Origin: Deltaproteobacteria bacterium
GTDB taxonomy: Bacteria > Desulfobacterota > Binatia > UBA12015
Reading direction: 5' to 3'
NCBI GenBank assembly: GCA_016874715.1
Contig: VGTK01000018.1
Coordinates: 1 to 45,852 of the forward strand
DNA length: 45,852 nt
In this document: positions 36,357 through 44,437 of the stretch, in pieces
Layout: each line of letters begins with the position of its first letter
How positions within the stretch are numbered: position 1 is the stretch's first letter
Notes under the pieces: generated by a model
What the model saw: only the letters and a program-made list of their open reading frames with translations
What the model was told of the DNA's origin: nothing
The model's database searches: none
Position numbers and translations under genes: made by a program

Positions 36357-37758
36357 TCCGCGGAGCGGGCGCGTCGTGCGCCGCGGCGCGCGCGGCGGCG
36401 ACGGCCGCCGCCAGACGCTCGGGTGACGGCGCGCCGAGCGCGAGGCCGTTCACCAGGACGATCGGCGGGTCGACGAGACCGAGGCGCTCCACATCGTTGC
36501 TCTGCCGGGCGATCGCGGTCGGCGTCTCCGGCTCGCTCACGCAGCGCGCGAAGCGCTGCTCGTCGAGTCCGGCGGCGCGTGCGACCTTGAAGATCGCACG
36601 TGCGTCGGGCAGCGGATCGGCGCGCGACAGCGTGTCCAGCACCGGCCACCAGCGTCCCTGCTCCGCCGCGCACGCGACCGCGGTCGCGACCGCAGCCGCA
36701 TCCGGATCCCATTGCGGCAGCAACGGACGTACCGCAAGCGAGACCCCGGCGTCACCCGAGGCGGCATACGACCGGAGGGTCTCCCAGAGGAGACGGCTCG
36801 CGGCGCCGCGAAAGCTGGTCAGGTACACGAGCCGCACGCTGGCGCCGGGGTCTCCGCTGATCGCGCCGGCGAGGCCGGCGAGCGCGAATCGCGGCGGCGC
36901 TGGCTCCGCCAGCAGGACCTCGATCGGCGTCGCGCGACGGAGATCGGCGAGCGCAGCCTCCTCGGCGGCCCTGCGCGCGAGAAACTCGAGGTACGGTCGA
37001 GCGCGGTCCGGGTTCGGGCTGGCGTCGGGATCGCGGGGCTTCCCCTCGGCGCTAAGGTAGCGCTGGACGTCCGCCTCGGTGACCGCCGGGGCGCGCGCCG
37101 CCGCCTCGGCCCGAAGCCGCTCGGCCGTGGTGCCGCTCGCCCCGGCGGCGATGGTCCAGAGTTGCTCGTCGAGCAGCGGCGCGAGCTGGCGGAGCCGCTC
37201 GCGCGCGAGCTCGCCGCGCAGGCGGTAGAGCGCGAGCGCGGCGCGCTGCTCGACGTCCCGCGCCGTGATGCGCTCTCTCCCGACCGTGGCGACGACGCGC
37301 GGGCCGCCGTTTCCGGCGCTCACGGCGTCGGTGATCGTCGCATCCACACGAACCGGCGTGTGGCGGCGAGCCTCGGCGATCAGCAGGCGATCGCGCGCTT
37401 CGCGCTGCTCGCGCTCGAGGAGGAAGCGAACCGCTGCGCGATCCCTGGCTTCGTCCCCCGTGAGCTCCGACGCGTGCGCGGCACGGTAGCGCTCGACGTC
37501 CGCGTCGGAGACCGGCTTCGCCGCCGGCGTCGGCTGCGGGAGCGACGCGAGCAGCGCTTCTTCGACCAGGAGATCGAGCGCCCGTCGCCGCTCCTCGACG
37601 ATCGCGGCGGCGAGCCGGGCGCACTTGTCACCGCAATGCCGATCGACGTCCGCGACTGCGATCGGTACGTCCCCGACCCGGGCAGCCGGCGCGTCCGCGT
37701 GCGCGCCCTGGTCGGCTTGACCACTGGCGGCCGCGTTCGCAACCACCGCGATCGTCAC
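36319..37758 (-). CDS. SurA-N-like envelope protein with a C-terminal thioredoxin (DsbA) fold
   Basis: About 479 residues from a GTG at 37758. After a short hydrophobic stretch (TIAVVANAAASGQA) come two SurA/PpiC-N-like helical modules (VGDVPIAVADVDRHCGDKC; VVATVGRERITARDVEQR), each with a predicted helical tail. From about residue 308 the sequence follows a DsbA-like thioredoxin fold: VRLVYLTSFRG, a helical insert, and the cis-Pro loop PPIVLVNG. The CxxC at the expected place is absent (TSFRGAASR), so it is probably not redox-active. No rotamase domain is seen. It is likely periplasmic and chaperone-like. The 5' end is problematic: in this frame the 27-bp array encodes nine ARIATFTVA modules, and no ATG, GTG or TTG lies upstream of it before the ligase stop. 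Whether the array belongs to the N-terminus is open. The 3' end overlaps the hydratase gene. Confidence 0.68.
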   Translation of the reverse strand: MTIAVVANAAASGQADQGAHADAPAARVGDVPIAVADVDRHCGDKCARLAAAIVEERRRALDLLVEEALLASLPQPTPAAKPVSDADVERYRAAHASELTGDEARDRAAVRFLLEREQREARDRLLIAEARRHTPVRVDATITDAVSAGNGGPRVVATVGRERITARDVEQRAALALYRLRGELARERLRQLAPLLDEQLWTIAAGASGTTAERLRAEAAARAPAVTEADVQRYLSAEGKPRDPDASPNPDRARPYLEFLARRAAEEAALADLRRATPIEVLLAEPAPPRFALAGLAGAISGDPGASVRLVYLTSFRGAASRLLWETLRSYAASGDAGVSLAVRPLLPQWDPDAAAVATAVACAAEQGRWWPVLDTLSRADPLPDARAIFKVARAAGLDEQRFARCVSEPETPTAIARQSNDVERLGLVDPPIVLVNGLALGAPSPERLAAAVAAARAAAHDAPAPRISAPSSPASASP

Positions 37759-38001
37759 CGCAACGGTGAACGTCGCGATCCGCGCCGCAACGGTGAACGT
37801 CGCGATCCGCGCCGCAACGGTGAACGTCGCGATCCGCGCCGCAACGGTGAACGTCGCGATCCGCGCCGCAACGGTGAACGTCGCGATCCGCGCCGCAACG
37901 GTGAACGTCGCGATCCGCGCCGCAACGGTGAACGTCGCGATCCGCGCCGCAACGGTGAACGTCGCGATCCGCGCCGCGACGGTGGACGTCGCGATCCGCG
38001 C
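37759..38001. repeat. 27-bp tandem repeat, nine units
   Basis: Nine head-to-tail units begin CGCAACGGTGAACGTCGCGA followed by TCCGCGC, from 37759 to 38001. Units 1-8 are identical and unit 9 (37975-38001) differs at two positions. 27 bp equals nine codons: the minus strand stays open in all three frames, one encoding ARIATFTVA repeats in frame with the SurA-like gene. There are no spacers, so it is not CRISPR. It fills the gap between the acyl-CoA ligase stop and that gene. Confidence 0.97.
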
Positions 38002-38039
38002 CGCGTGAGCTGCTCGAATGCAGCGCGCGAGCCCCCGCT

Positions 38040-39737
38040 TCAGCGGGCGGCTCCGTCGGGCGATCCCGCGGCGGCGAGATCCTCCGCGCTCCCCGCCTTC
38101 TCGGCCGCGAGCTTGCGCAGGCGTGGCTTGTCGACCTTCTGCGTCCCGGTGCGCGGCACGTCGGCCGCGCCCAGCGCGAAGACGTGGCGCGGGATCTTGT
38201 AGGACGCCATCTCGTGCCGGCAGTGCTCGAGCACGGCCGCGGCGTCGACGGCCGTCCCGGCGCGGGGCACGACGAACGCGCCCACGTTCTCGCCGCGGAC
38301 CGGGTGCGGGACGGGGACGACGTAGGCCGCGGCGACGTCGGCCATGCTCTCGAGGCATGCCTCGACCTCGGCGGCCGCGACGTTCACTCCGGCCGTCTTG
38401 ATGACCTCCTTGAGTCGGCCGTCGAAGCGCAGCGTGCCGGTCTCGTCGAGCCGCCCGTAGTCGCCGGTGCGGAAGAAGCCGTCGGCGTCGAACGCCTCCG
38501 ACGCGGGAAGGCCGAGGTAGCCCAGCATCAGGGACGGTCCGTGCACGAGCAGCTCGCCGACGTCCCCCGGTGCGCACGGCTGCCGGGTCTCGGGATCGAC
38601 GACGCGCATCTCGACCCCGGGAAGCGGACGTCCGAATCCGCGCTGCCGGAGGTCCGCCGGGTCGGTCCAGCGTCCGGCGCAGACCAGCGTCGCGGTCTCG
38701 CTGAGGCCGTACGCGCCCACCGTGACGTTGTCGGGTGCGAGCAGCTTCTCCGCCGCTGCCACGTTCGTGTAGATGCCCTTTCGCAGACGGAGCTTGCGGC
38801 GCGGAAAGCTCTCGTGCTCGCACAGCGCGGGGGCGAGCTGCCAGCCGGCGTAGAACGTGATGCCCTCGCGTTCCATCAGGTCGAGCGCGCGGCCGGCCTC
38901 GAAGTGGTCCTGCAGGACGACCTTGCCGCCGCGTGCGAACGTGATCAGCGCGATGATCACGAAGCCGCCGGCGAAGAACATCGGCAGGCAGCCCCACGAC
39001 GCATCGCTCGCGTCGAGGCCGAAAGCGGCACTGGCGACGAACGCCTGGTGCACCAGAGCCCGGTGCGCGTGCAGCACCGCTTTCGGCTGCGCCGTGGATC
39101 CCGAGGTGAAGAACATCACCGCGCGCGCATCGCGGAGCCCGTCCTGCTCGGCCGCGATCACGGCGAGGCGCTCGGCGCCGCCCGGGTGTGGCGGCGCCAC
39201 GTCGCGCCAATCGCGGGCGCCGTCGGGCAGCGTCGTGCCATCGCGCAGGATGGCCACGCGCTCGCGGATCGGCACCGCGCCGCCCCCGCCAGCTCCGTCG
39301 CCCCTCGCGATGCGCGACAGCATCGCGTCGTAGTCGTGCTTCAGGAAGCGCGGGGTATAGACCACGCGCTCGACACCCGCGTGCCGCAGGTAGAAGGCGA
39401 GCTCCGACTCCGTCGCCATCGTGTTGAGGCAGACCGCGACCGCGCCGAGCGACGTGATGCCCGCCACCACCGTGAAGAACTCGGGCCAGTTCGGCAGCAG
39501 CACGCCGACCGGCTCGCCGGGCTGCACGCCCAGCGCCCGCAGACCCTCGGCCGCTCCCGCCGCCTGCCGGGCGAGCTCGGCGTACGACCAGCGGACGTCG
39601 CCCCAGACGAGCGCCTCGCGATCGCCGAAGCGGCGCGCGCAATCGGCGACCAGGTCGGGCAGGCTGCGCGTGCGCATCGCCTCGGCGACGGCCTCCTCAG
39701 GGGCGGGCGTCCGGTCGGAGGTCGTCGCGTCGCTCAT
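38040..39737 (-). CDS. Acyl-CoA synthetase (AMP-forming)
   Basis: A 565-residue class I adenylate-forming enzyme, full length. It activates a carboxylic acid to its CoA thioester via an acyl-adenylate. The P-loop is MFFTSGSTAQPKAV, A5 is GAYGLSETATL, A7 is GDYGRLDETG, A8 is GRLKEVIKTAGVNVAA, and the C-terminal lysine loop is TGTQKVDKPRL. The ATG at 39737 overlaps the upstream hydratase stop (ATGA), so the genes are coupled. The frame is open further upstream only as a shadow of the next gene. It is the last full enzyme of the minus-strand operon; substrate unknown. Confidence 0.92.
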   Translation of the reverse strand: MSDATTSDRTPAPEEAVAEAMRTRSLPDLVADCARRFGDREALVWGDVRWSYAELARQAAGAAEGLRALGVQPGEPVGVLLPNWPEFFTVVAGITSLGAVAVCLNTMATESELAFYLRHAGVERVVYTPRFLKHDYDAMLSRIARGDGAGGGGAVPIRERVAILRDGTTLPDGARDWRDVAPPHPGGAERLAVIAAEQDGLRDARAVMFFTSGSTAQPKAVLHAHRALVHQAFVASAAFGLDASDASWGCLPMFFAGGFVIIALITFARGGKVVLQDHFEAGRALDLMEREGITFYAGWQLAPALCEHESFPRRKLRLRKGIYTNVAAAEKLLAPDNVTVGAYGLSETATLVCAGRWTDPADLRQRGFGRPLPGVEMRVVDPETRQPCAPGDVGELLVHGPSLMLGYLGLPASEAFDADGFFRTGDYGRLDETGTLRFDGRLKEVIKTAGVNVAAAEVEACLESMADVAAAYVVPVPHPVRGENVGAFVVPRAGTAVDAAAVLEHCRHEMASYKIPRHVFALGAADVPRTGTQKVDKPRLRKLAAEKAGSAEDLAAAGSPDGAAR

Positions 39738-40531
39738 GCCCCGGTGAACCGTGGCGACCGCTTCTCGCCGAAGGCGCGCACGGCCTCCTTGTGGTCCTCG
39801 GTCTCGCCGAGCGCACCCTGCGTCCACGCCTCCATCTCGGCCGCGTCGGCGAAGCCGACGCGCGACGCGTACTCGAGAATGCGGCGCGCGTTCGCGATGG
39901 CGAGCGGTGGCTGGGCCGCGATCTTTCGCGCGATGGCGGTGGCCTGCTCGACATCGTTGCCTTGCTCGACGAGCTCGTCGCAGAGCCCGACCCCGAGCGC
40001 GTCCTGACCCGAGACCGGATCGGCGGTCAGGACGATCCGCTTCGCCATGCCGACTCCGACGCGGCGCACGAGCAACCAGCTGGTGCCGCAATCGGTGACG
40101 AAGCCGACCTTGACGAAGCTGAAGTGGAACTTCGCGTCGACGGAGGCGACGACGATGTCGCACGCCAGCGCCCAGGCACAGGCCATGCCGGCGACCGGGC
40201 CGTGCACCGCCGCGATGGTCGGCTTCGGGAAGTCGAGCAGCTGCTGCGTGCGCTCGATGCCGTGCTTGCCGCGCTCCCGCCCGACGATCGCCGTGCGGCC
40301 GAGGCGGTCGCCGCGCCCCATCAGCTTGAGATCCGCGCCGGCGGAGAACGCATCGCCGACGCCGGAGAGCACGAGCGCACGCACCGCGGGATCCGCGGCT
40401 GCGAGCTTCAGCGCCTCGCCGGCCTCGTCGTTCATCTCGGGCAGCATGGCGTTGCGCGCCTCGGGACGATTCCAGAGCAGCGTCGCGATCCCATCTTCGA
40501 CGGCGTAACGCACGTAGCGAAAGTCGCTCAT
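39734..40531 (-). CDS. Enoyl-CoA hydratase/isomerase family protein
   Basis: A 265-residue crotonase-fold protein: IATLLWNRPEARNAMLPEM, the oxyanion loop AFSAGADLKLMG, AAVHGPVAGMACAWALACDIV, and KVGFVTDCGTSWLL. Aspartate at VTDCG occupies the position often used by PaaG-like isomerases; the two hydratase glutamates are not seen. The start ATG at 40531 lies 11 bp after the CaiB-like stop, and the stop overlaps the ligase start. Confidence 0.9.
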   Translation of the reverse strand: MSDFRYVRYAVEDGIATLLWNRPEARNAMLPEMNDEAGEALKLAAADPAVRALVLSGVGDAFSAGADLKLMGRGDRLGRTAIVGRERGKHGIERTQQLLDFPKPTIAAVHGPVAGMACAWALACDIVVASVDAKFHFSFVKVGFVTDCGTSWLLVRRVGVGMAKRIVLTADPVSGQDALGVGLCDELVEQGNDVEQATAIARKIAAQPPLAIANARRILEYASRVGFADAAEMEAWTQGALGETEDHKEAVRAFGEKRSPRFTGA

Positions 40532-40542
40532 GGCGGCGCCGC

Positions 40543-41781
40543 TCAGATGACCTTGAGGTCGCGCAGGCGCTGGCGGGTCGCCGCGTTCACGCCCATCTCC
40601 TCGAGCACCTCGTCGGTGTGCTGGCCGAGCGTCGGCGCGCCGCGCGTGACCGCGCCCGGGCTGCCCTGCAGGCGGACGGGAGTGTTCAGGATCTCGATCT
40701 CGCCGCGCGTCGGGTGCTTCACCCGGACGAGGATCTCGTTCACTGCGGCCTGCGGCATCGCGAAGACCTCCTTGACGGTATTCACCTTGCAGGTCGGGAT
40801 GTCGGCCGCCTCGATGCGCTCGATCCAGTGCGCGACGTCGTTGGTGCCGAAGATGGCGTTGAGGATCTCGACCAGGGCCGCCTTGTTGATAACGCGGTCC
40901 TTCATGCCGGTGAAGCGCGGGTCGTCGAGCATCTCGGGGTGGCCGATCGCCGCCGGCAGGCGCTTCCAGAAGGCGTTGGTCAGGCAGGCGACGATGAAGT
41001 AGCCGTCGCGCGCCTTGAAGGCCTGGTACGGCACGATGTCGGGGTGACCGCTCCCGAAGGGAGCGAAGTCCTTGTTGTCGGCGCGAACCTTGAGTGCCAC
41101 GTCCGAGAGCAGCGACACCACGGCGTCGAGCATCGCGATGTCGATGCGCTGGCCCTTCCCCGAGCGCTCGCGCTCGTAGAGCGCGGCCGCCACCGCGTAG
41201 GCGCCGTAGATGCCGGTCGAGATGTCGGCAACCGGCGGTGCCGCCTTCACCGGCGGGCGGTCGCCACCCTCGCCCGTCAGCCCCATGATTCCGCCGGTCG
41301 CCTGCAGGATCAGGTCCATGCCTGGCTTCTCGCGCATCGGGCCTTCCGCACCGAAGGCGGTGATGCCGCAGTAGATCAGCCGCGGGTTGATCTTCGCGAG
41401 CGCCTCGTAGCCGATGCCGTGGCGGTCCATGACGCCGGGGCGGAAGTTCTCGAGCACGACGTCGGCCGTCTCGACCATCCGCAGCACTAGGGCGCGGCCC
41501 TCGTCGGTCATGAAGTCGAGCGTGATGCCGCGCTTCGAGCGGTTCAGGCCCCAGAAGTTGAGGCTGCCGATGTCGAAGGTGTCCTTGCCCTGGCCGTAGC
41601 GGATGGCGTCGCCGCGTCCCGGCTTCTCGATCTTGATGACGTTCGCGCCCAAGTCGCCGAGCAGCGTCGTCGCCCATGGCCCCGCCGCCTGATGGCTGAA
41701 GTCGAGCACCGTGATGCCCGCGAAGGGCGCGGGGCGTGCACCGTTGCCGTTCGCCCGGGAAGTCCGATCGCTGTCGCTCAT
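40543..41781 (-). CDS. CaiB/BaiF family (type III) CoA-transferase
   Basis: A 412-residue transferase that moves CoA between an acyl-CoA donor and a free acid. The N-terminus has ITVLDFSHQAAGPWATTLLG and LGANVIKIEKPGRGD. The catalytic aspartate is expected in GMDLILQATGG, preceded by LIYCGITAFGAEGP. The C-terminal part has MKDRVINKAALVEIL and a domain contributing IPTCKVNTVKE. The ATG at 41781 overlaps the stop of the truncated ligase homologue (ATGA). Its place between ligase-like genes and a hydratase suggests recycling of CoA within a degradative pathway. Confidence 0.93.
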   Translation of the reverse strand: MSDSDRTSRANGNGARPAPFAGITVLDFSHQAAGPWATTLLGDLGANVIKIEKPGRGDAIRYGQGKDTFDIGSLNFWGLNRSKRGITLDFMTDEGRALVLRMVETADVVLENFRPGVMDRHGIGYEALAKINPRLIYCGITAFGAEGPMREKPGMDLILQATGGIMGLTGEGGDRPPVKAAPPVADISTGIYGAYAVAAALYERERSGKGQRIDIAMLDAVVSLLSDVALKVRADNKDFAPFGSGHPDIVPYQAFKARDGYFIVACLTNAFWKRLPAAIGHPEMLDDPRFTGMKDRVINKAALVEILNAIFGTNDVAHWIERIEAADIPTCKVNTVKEVFAMPQAAVNEILVRVKHPTRGEIEILNTPVRLQGSPGAVTRGAPTLGQHTDEVLEEMGVNAATRQRLRDLKVI

Positions 41782-43061
41782 TTCTTCACACCCGCCGTTG
41801 CGTCGCGGCGCGGACCGGCCGGCGGCACCGTGCCGACCAGCCCGAACGCGCCATCCTCGTCGATGTAGCCCAGATCGCCCGTGTGCAGCCACCCGTCGCG
41901 CAGGGCGGCGCGGCTCGGCGTCGGGGCCCGGTGGTAGCCCCGCATGACCACGGCCCCACGGCACACGATCTCGCCCCGCTGCCCTGGCCGGAGGAGCCGA
42001 CCGGAATCGTCGACGATGCCGACGACGAGGCCGGGGTGTGGCTTGCCGAGCGTGTCGGCCTTGCGGAACAGCTCGTCCTGGCGCGCCATGAGGATGCCGT
42101 CGGTACTCTCGGGCCTGCCGTAGGACTGGATCAGCTCGGCGTCGGGGAAACGGTCGGCGAGCTCGTGCTTGACGGTCATCGGGAGACGCACGTTGCGCAG
42201 CAGGACCTTGCGTACGCTCCGGATCGCACGGCGCGGGATGCGGCGGACGTCGAGCAGGAGTGCTACGTGCTCGCTCGACAGCGAGAGGTCGGTCACGCGG
42301 TGGTTCTCGATGCTGTGCAGCACGCCGTCGGCGTTTCCGGGACCGAGGATCGCCGCGGAGCCGCCGGAGATCAGGCGCGAGAGTACCTCGGCGACGAATC
42401 CCGCGACGTCGTAAAGCGGGTGCGTCGCCAGCGCGACGTCGTCCGGGCCGTCCCCCCGTCCGCCGCTCACCCGCAGCGCGCTCGCGACCACGTTGGCGTG
42501 GCTCAGCACCGCGGCACGGGGCACGCCGTCGCGGCCGGTGACCCAGGCGTGGAAGGCGACGTCGTGCACGCGCGCCGCCGAGCGGCGTGGCGGCTTCGCC
42601 CGGCGGCTGGCGATGGGCCGTGGCCTGCCGGGGCCGCCCGCCGGCAGCAGATCCGGCCCCCGCGACACCAGCAGCTGCACCGGACGTCCGGCCTCACGGA
42701 TGGATTCTTCCGCGGTCGCTGCGTGCTCTTCGTGTGCGACGAGCGTGTGCACTCCGGAGTGGCGAATCCGACGCGCCAGCTCGCCCGTGGCGAGGCCCGG
42801 CTCGAGCGGAACGGCGATGCAGCCGGCACGCCAGGTCCCGAGGGTCATCACGACCACGCCCGGCGTGCTCGACATGAGCTGGGCGACGCACGCGCCGGCT
42901 GGAACGTGCGCTGCGATCGCGTCCGCCGTTGCCGCGGTCAGATCGGCGAGCCGGCCCAGCAGCATGCCGCGATGGTGCCACTCGAGTGCCGGGCGCATGG
43001 GCTCGCGGCGCGCACGGCTGGTGACGATCTCCTCGGCGGTCGGGAACGGCAGCCGCGACAT
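41778..43061 (-). CDS. Truncated, degenerate adenylate-forming enzyme homologue
   Basis: A 427-residue protein that follows the class I adenylation fold from the N-terminus (RPALEWHHRGMLLGRLADL) to the A7-A8 hinge (DGWLHTGDLGYIDEDGAFGLVG), then ends after 18 residues. The whole C-terminal subdomain with the A10 lysine is missing. The P-loop, normally TSGTTGxPKG, reads VTGRDGVPRAA, and A5 reads SYGRPEST. So catalysis of adenylation is doubtful; it could be an inactive partner, a ligand-binding protein or a decaying copy. Yet it keeps an intact frame, 28 bp spacing from the PaaK-like gene and an ATGA overlap with the transferase, which argues that it is still translated. The ATG at 43061 is preferred to the GTG one codon earlier. 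Confidence 0.8.
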   Translation of the reverse strand: MSRLPFPTAEEIVTSRARREPMRPALEWHHRGMLLGRLADLTAATADAIAAHVPAGACVAQLMSSTPGVVVMTLGTWRAGCIAVPLEPGLATGELARRIRHSGVHTLVAHEEHAATAEESIREAGRPVQLLVSRGPDLLPAGGPGRPRPIASRRAKPPRRSAARVHDVAFHAWVTGRDGVPRAAVLSHANVVASALRVSGGRGDGPDDVALATHPLYDVAGFVAEVLSRLISGGSAAILGPGNADGVLHSIENHRVTDLSLSSEHVALLLDVRRIPRRAIRSVRKVLLRNVRLPMTVKHELADRFPDAELIQSYGRPESTDGILMARQDELFRKADTLGKPHPGLVVGIVDDSGRLLRPGQRGEIVCRGAVVMRGYHRAPTPSRAALRDGWLHTGDLGYIDEDGAFGLVGTVPPAGPRRDATAGVKK

Positions 43062-43089
43062 CACCGAGACCCCCGAGGCCGCCGGCCGC

Positions 43090-44409
43090 TCACGCGCTCA
43101 CGACGCGCGCGGCCTTGTAGTCGAACCGCGGCAGCGCCCCGCGCGCGAGCATCTCCACGTCGGCTGCCACGCCGAGCCGATCGCGGAACGCGTCGGTGAC
43201 GGCCTTCTGCAGACGCGCCACGAGCGCCGCGTCCCCGCTCGCGCACTCGACGCGGATCTTCAGCGACGGCGTCGGCTCCTTCGGGCGCACCAGCTGGTAC
43301 TCGACCGATGGCTTCACCAGCTCGGGGAAGTCGTAGAGCAGGAGGGCCGCGTCGATCGGCAGCATCTCCCTGACGCGCGCGCCGCCGCCGACCAGCACCG
43401 GCACCGCGTCGCTCACGCGGCCGTCGTAGTAGAGACGGCGGTGCGTCTCGCCGCACGAGCACGGGTCGAGGTTGACCGTGACGAGGTCCTCGAGGTCGTA
43501 GCGCAGGAGGAAGTTGTCCTTCTCGAGGATGGTCACGATCAGGTTGCCGCGCTCGTGGTTGCCGACCGGCGCGCCCGTGCGACGGTCGACGACGTCGACC
43601 ACGACCAGGTCCTCGCAGAGGTGCGCGCCCTTCTTCTCGGCGCACGCGGATCCGAGCATGCCCAGCGCCTCGAGCCCGGCGCTGACCGCGTCGAACTGCG
43701 ACGACGGGTGGTCGCCGGCGCGCTTGAAGTTGAGGTCGCGCGCCGGGTCCACGCCGAGCCCCTCGGCCGCCTCGTAGTACTTGACGCCGGCGTTGCCGAA
43801 CAGGCGGAACATGTCGGGCTTCAGGCGCTTCCAGAGCCTCACGATCAGCTCCATGTGCGCCTGCGTCGCGGGCGGTCCGCACGGGATGTTCAGGCAGCCC
43901 ATCGCCTCGACGCCGTGACACATGTGCCAGCCGCCGGCGTAGAGCCCGTACGGATGTGCCTGCGCGAACTTCATCCCGGGACGGAGCCCCCAGCGCCAGC
44001 GCGCACGGGCCGACGCGGCGTAATCCACCGCGAGGTCGTGCTCCGTCCAGACGATGAGCGTCGGGCGTCCGCTCGACCCGGTGGTCTGGCCGATGCGCAC
44101 CCACGAATCGGGCGGCGAGCCGCGATAGTCGCCGAAGGGCGGCAGCGCCGCCTCGCTCTCGCGCAGGTGGTTCTTGTTCAGCGTGGGGATGCGGGCGAGG
44201 TCCTCGAGCGTCTGCACGTCGCGCGGGTCGCGGATGCCGCTCGCCTCGAGATGGCGCTTGAAGAGCGGAATCGGCTGCTCGAAGACCCGCGTGATCTGCC
44301 TCCGCACGCGCTCCTCCTGCAGCCGGCGCAGCGCGTCGGGTGCCAGGGTCTGCACCTCGGGGTCGTACAGCGCCTGATCGGCGGGGGGCATGCGCAGCGG
44401 GCTGGCCAT
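43090..44409 (-). CDS. Phenylacetate-CoA ligase family protein
   Basis: A 439-residue PaaK-like adenylate-forming enzyme. The N-terminus has RLQEERVRRQITRVFEQPIP and a helical lead-in; the P-loop is IGQTTGSSGRPTLIVWTEHD. FRLFGNAGVKYYEAAEG and LLRYDLEDLVTVN with CSCGETHRRLYYDGRVSDAV mark the core and hinge; the C-terminal lysine is in PRFDYKAARVV. PaaK relatives activate aromatic acids. AGGAGG lies 5 nt before the ATG at 44409. Its substrate is unknown and not necessarily phenylacetate. Confidence 0.87.
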   Translation of the reverse strand: MASPLRMPPADQALYDPEVQTLAPDALRRLQEERVRRQITRVFEQPIPLFKRHLEASGIRDPRDVQTLEDLARIPTLNKNHLRESEAALPPFGDYRGSPPDSWVRIGQTTGSSGRPTLIVWTEHDLAVDYAASARARWRWGLRPGMKFAQAHPYGLYAGGWHMCHGVEAMGCLNIPCGPPATQAHMELIVRLWKRLKPDMFRLFGNAGVKYYEAAEGLGVDPARDLNFKRAGDHPSSQFDAVSAGLEALGMLGSACAEKKGAHLCEDLVVVDVVDRRTGAPVGNHERGNLIVTILEKDNFLLRYDLEDLVTVNLDPCSCGETHRRLYYDGRVSDAVPVLVGGGARVREMLPIDAALLLYDFPELVKPSVEYQLVRPKEPTPSLKIRVECASGDAALVARLQKAVTDAFRDRLGVAADVEMLARGALPRFDYKAARVVSA

Positions 44410-44437
44410 CTCGCCTCCTGAAGCTCGTGGCGGGCGC

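Noticed and set aside
37755..37952. A 65-codon LRRGSRRSP-repeat protein on the minus strand
   Set aside because: It is only another open frame of the 27-bp array and has no independent support.
37759..38001. CRISPR array
   Set aside because: Units are contiguous and identical with no spacers, and no cas genes are present; it is a tandem repeat.
38040..39642. Extension of the SurA-like frame through the whole acyl-CoA ligase gene
   Set aside because: That frame within the ligase region encodes Arg-rich nonsense; the ligase frame has all the family motifs.
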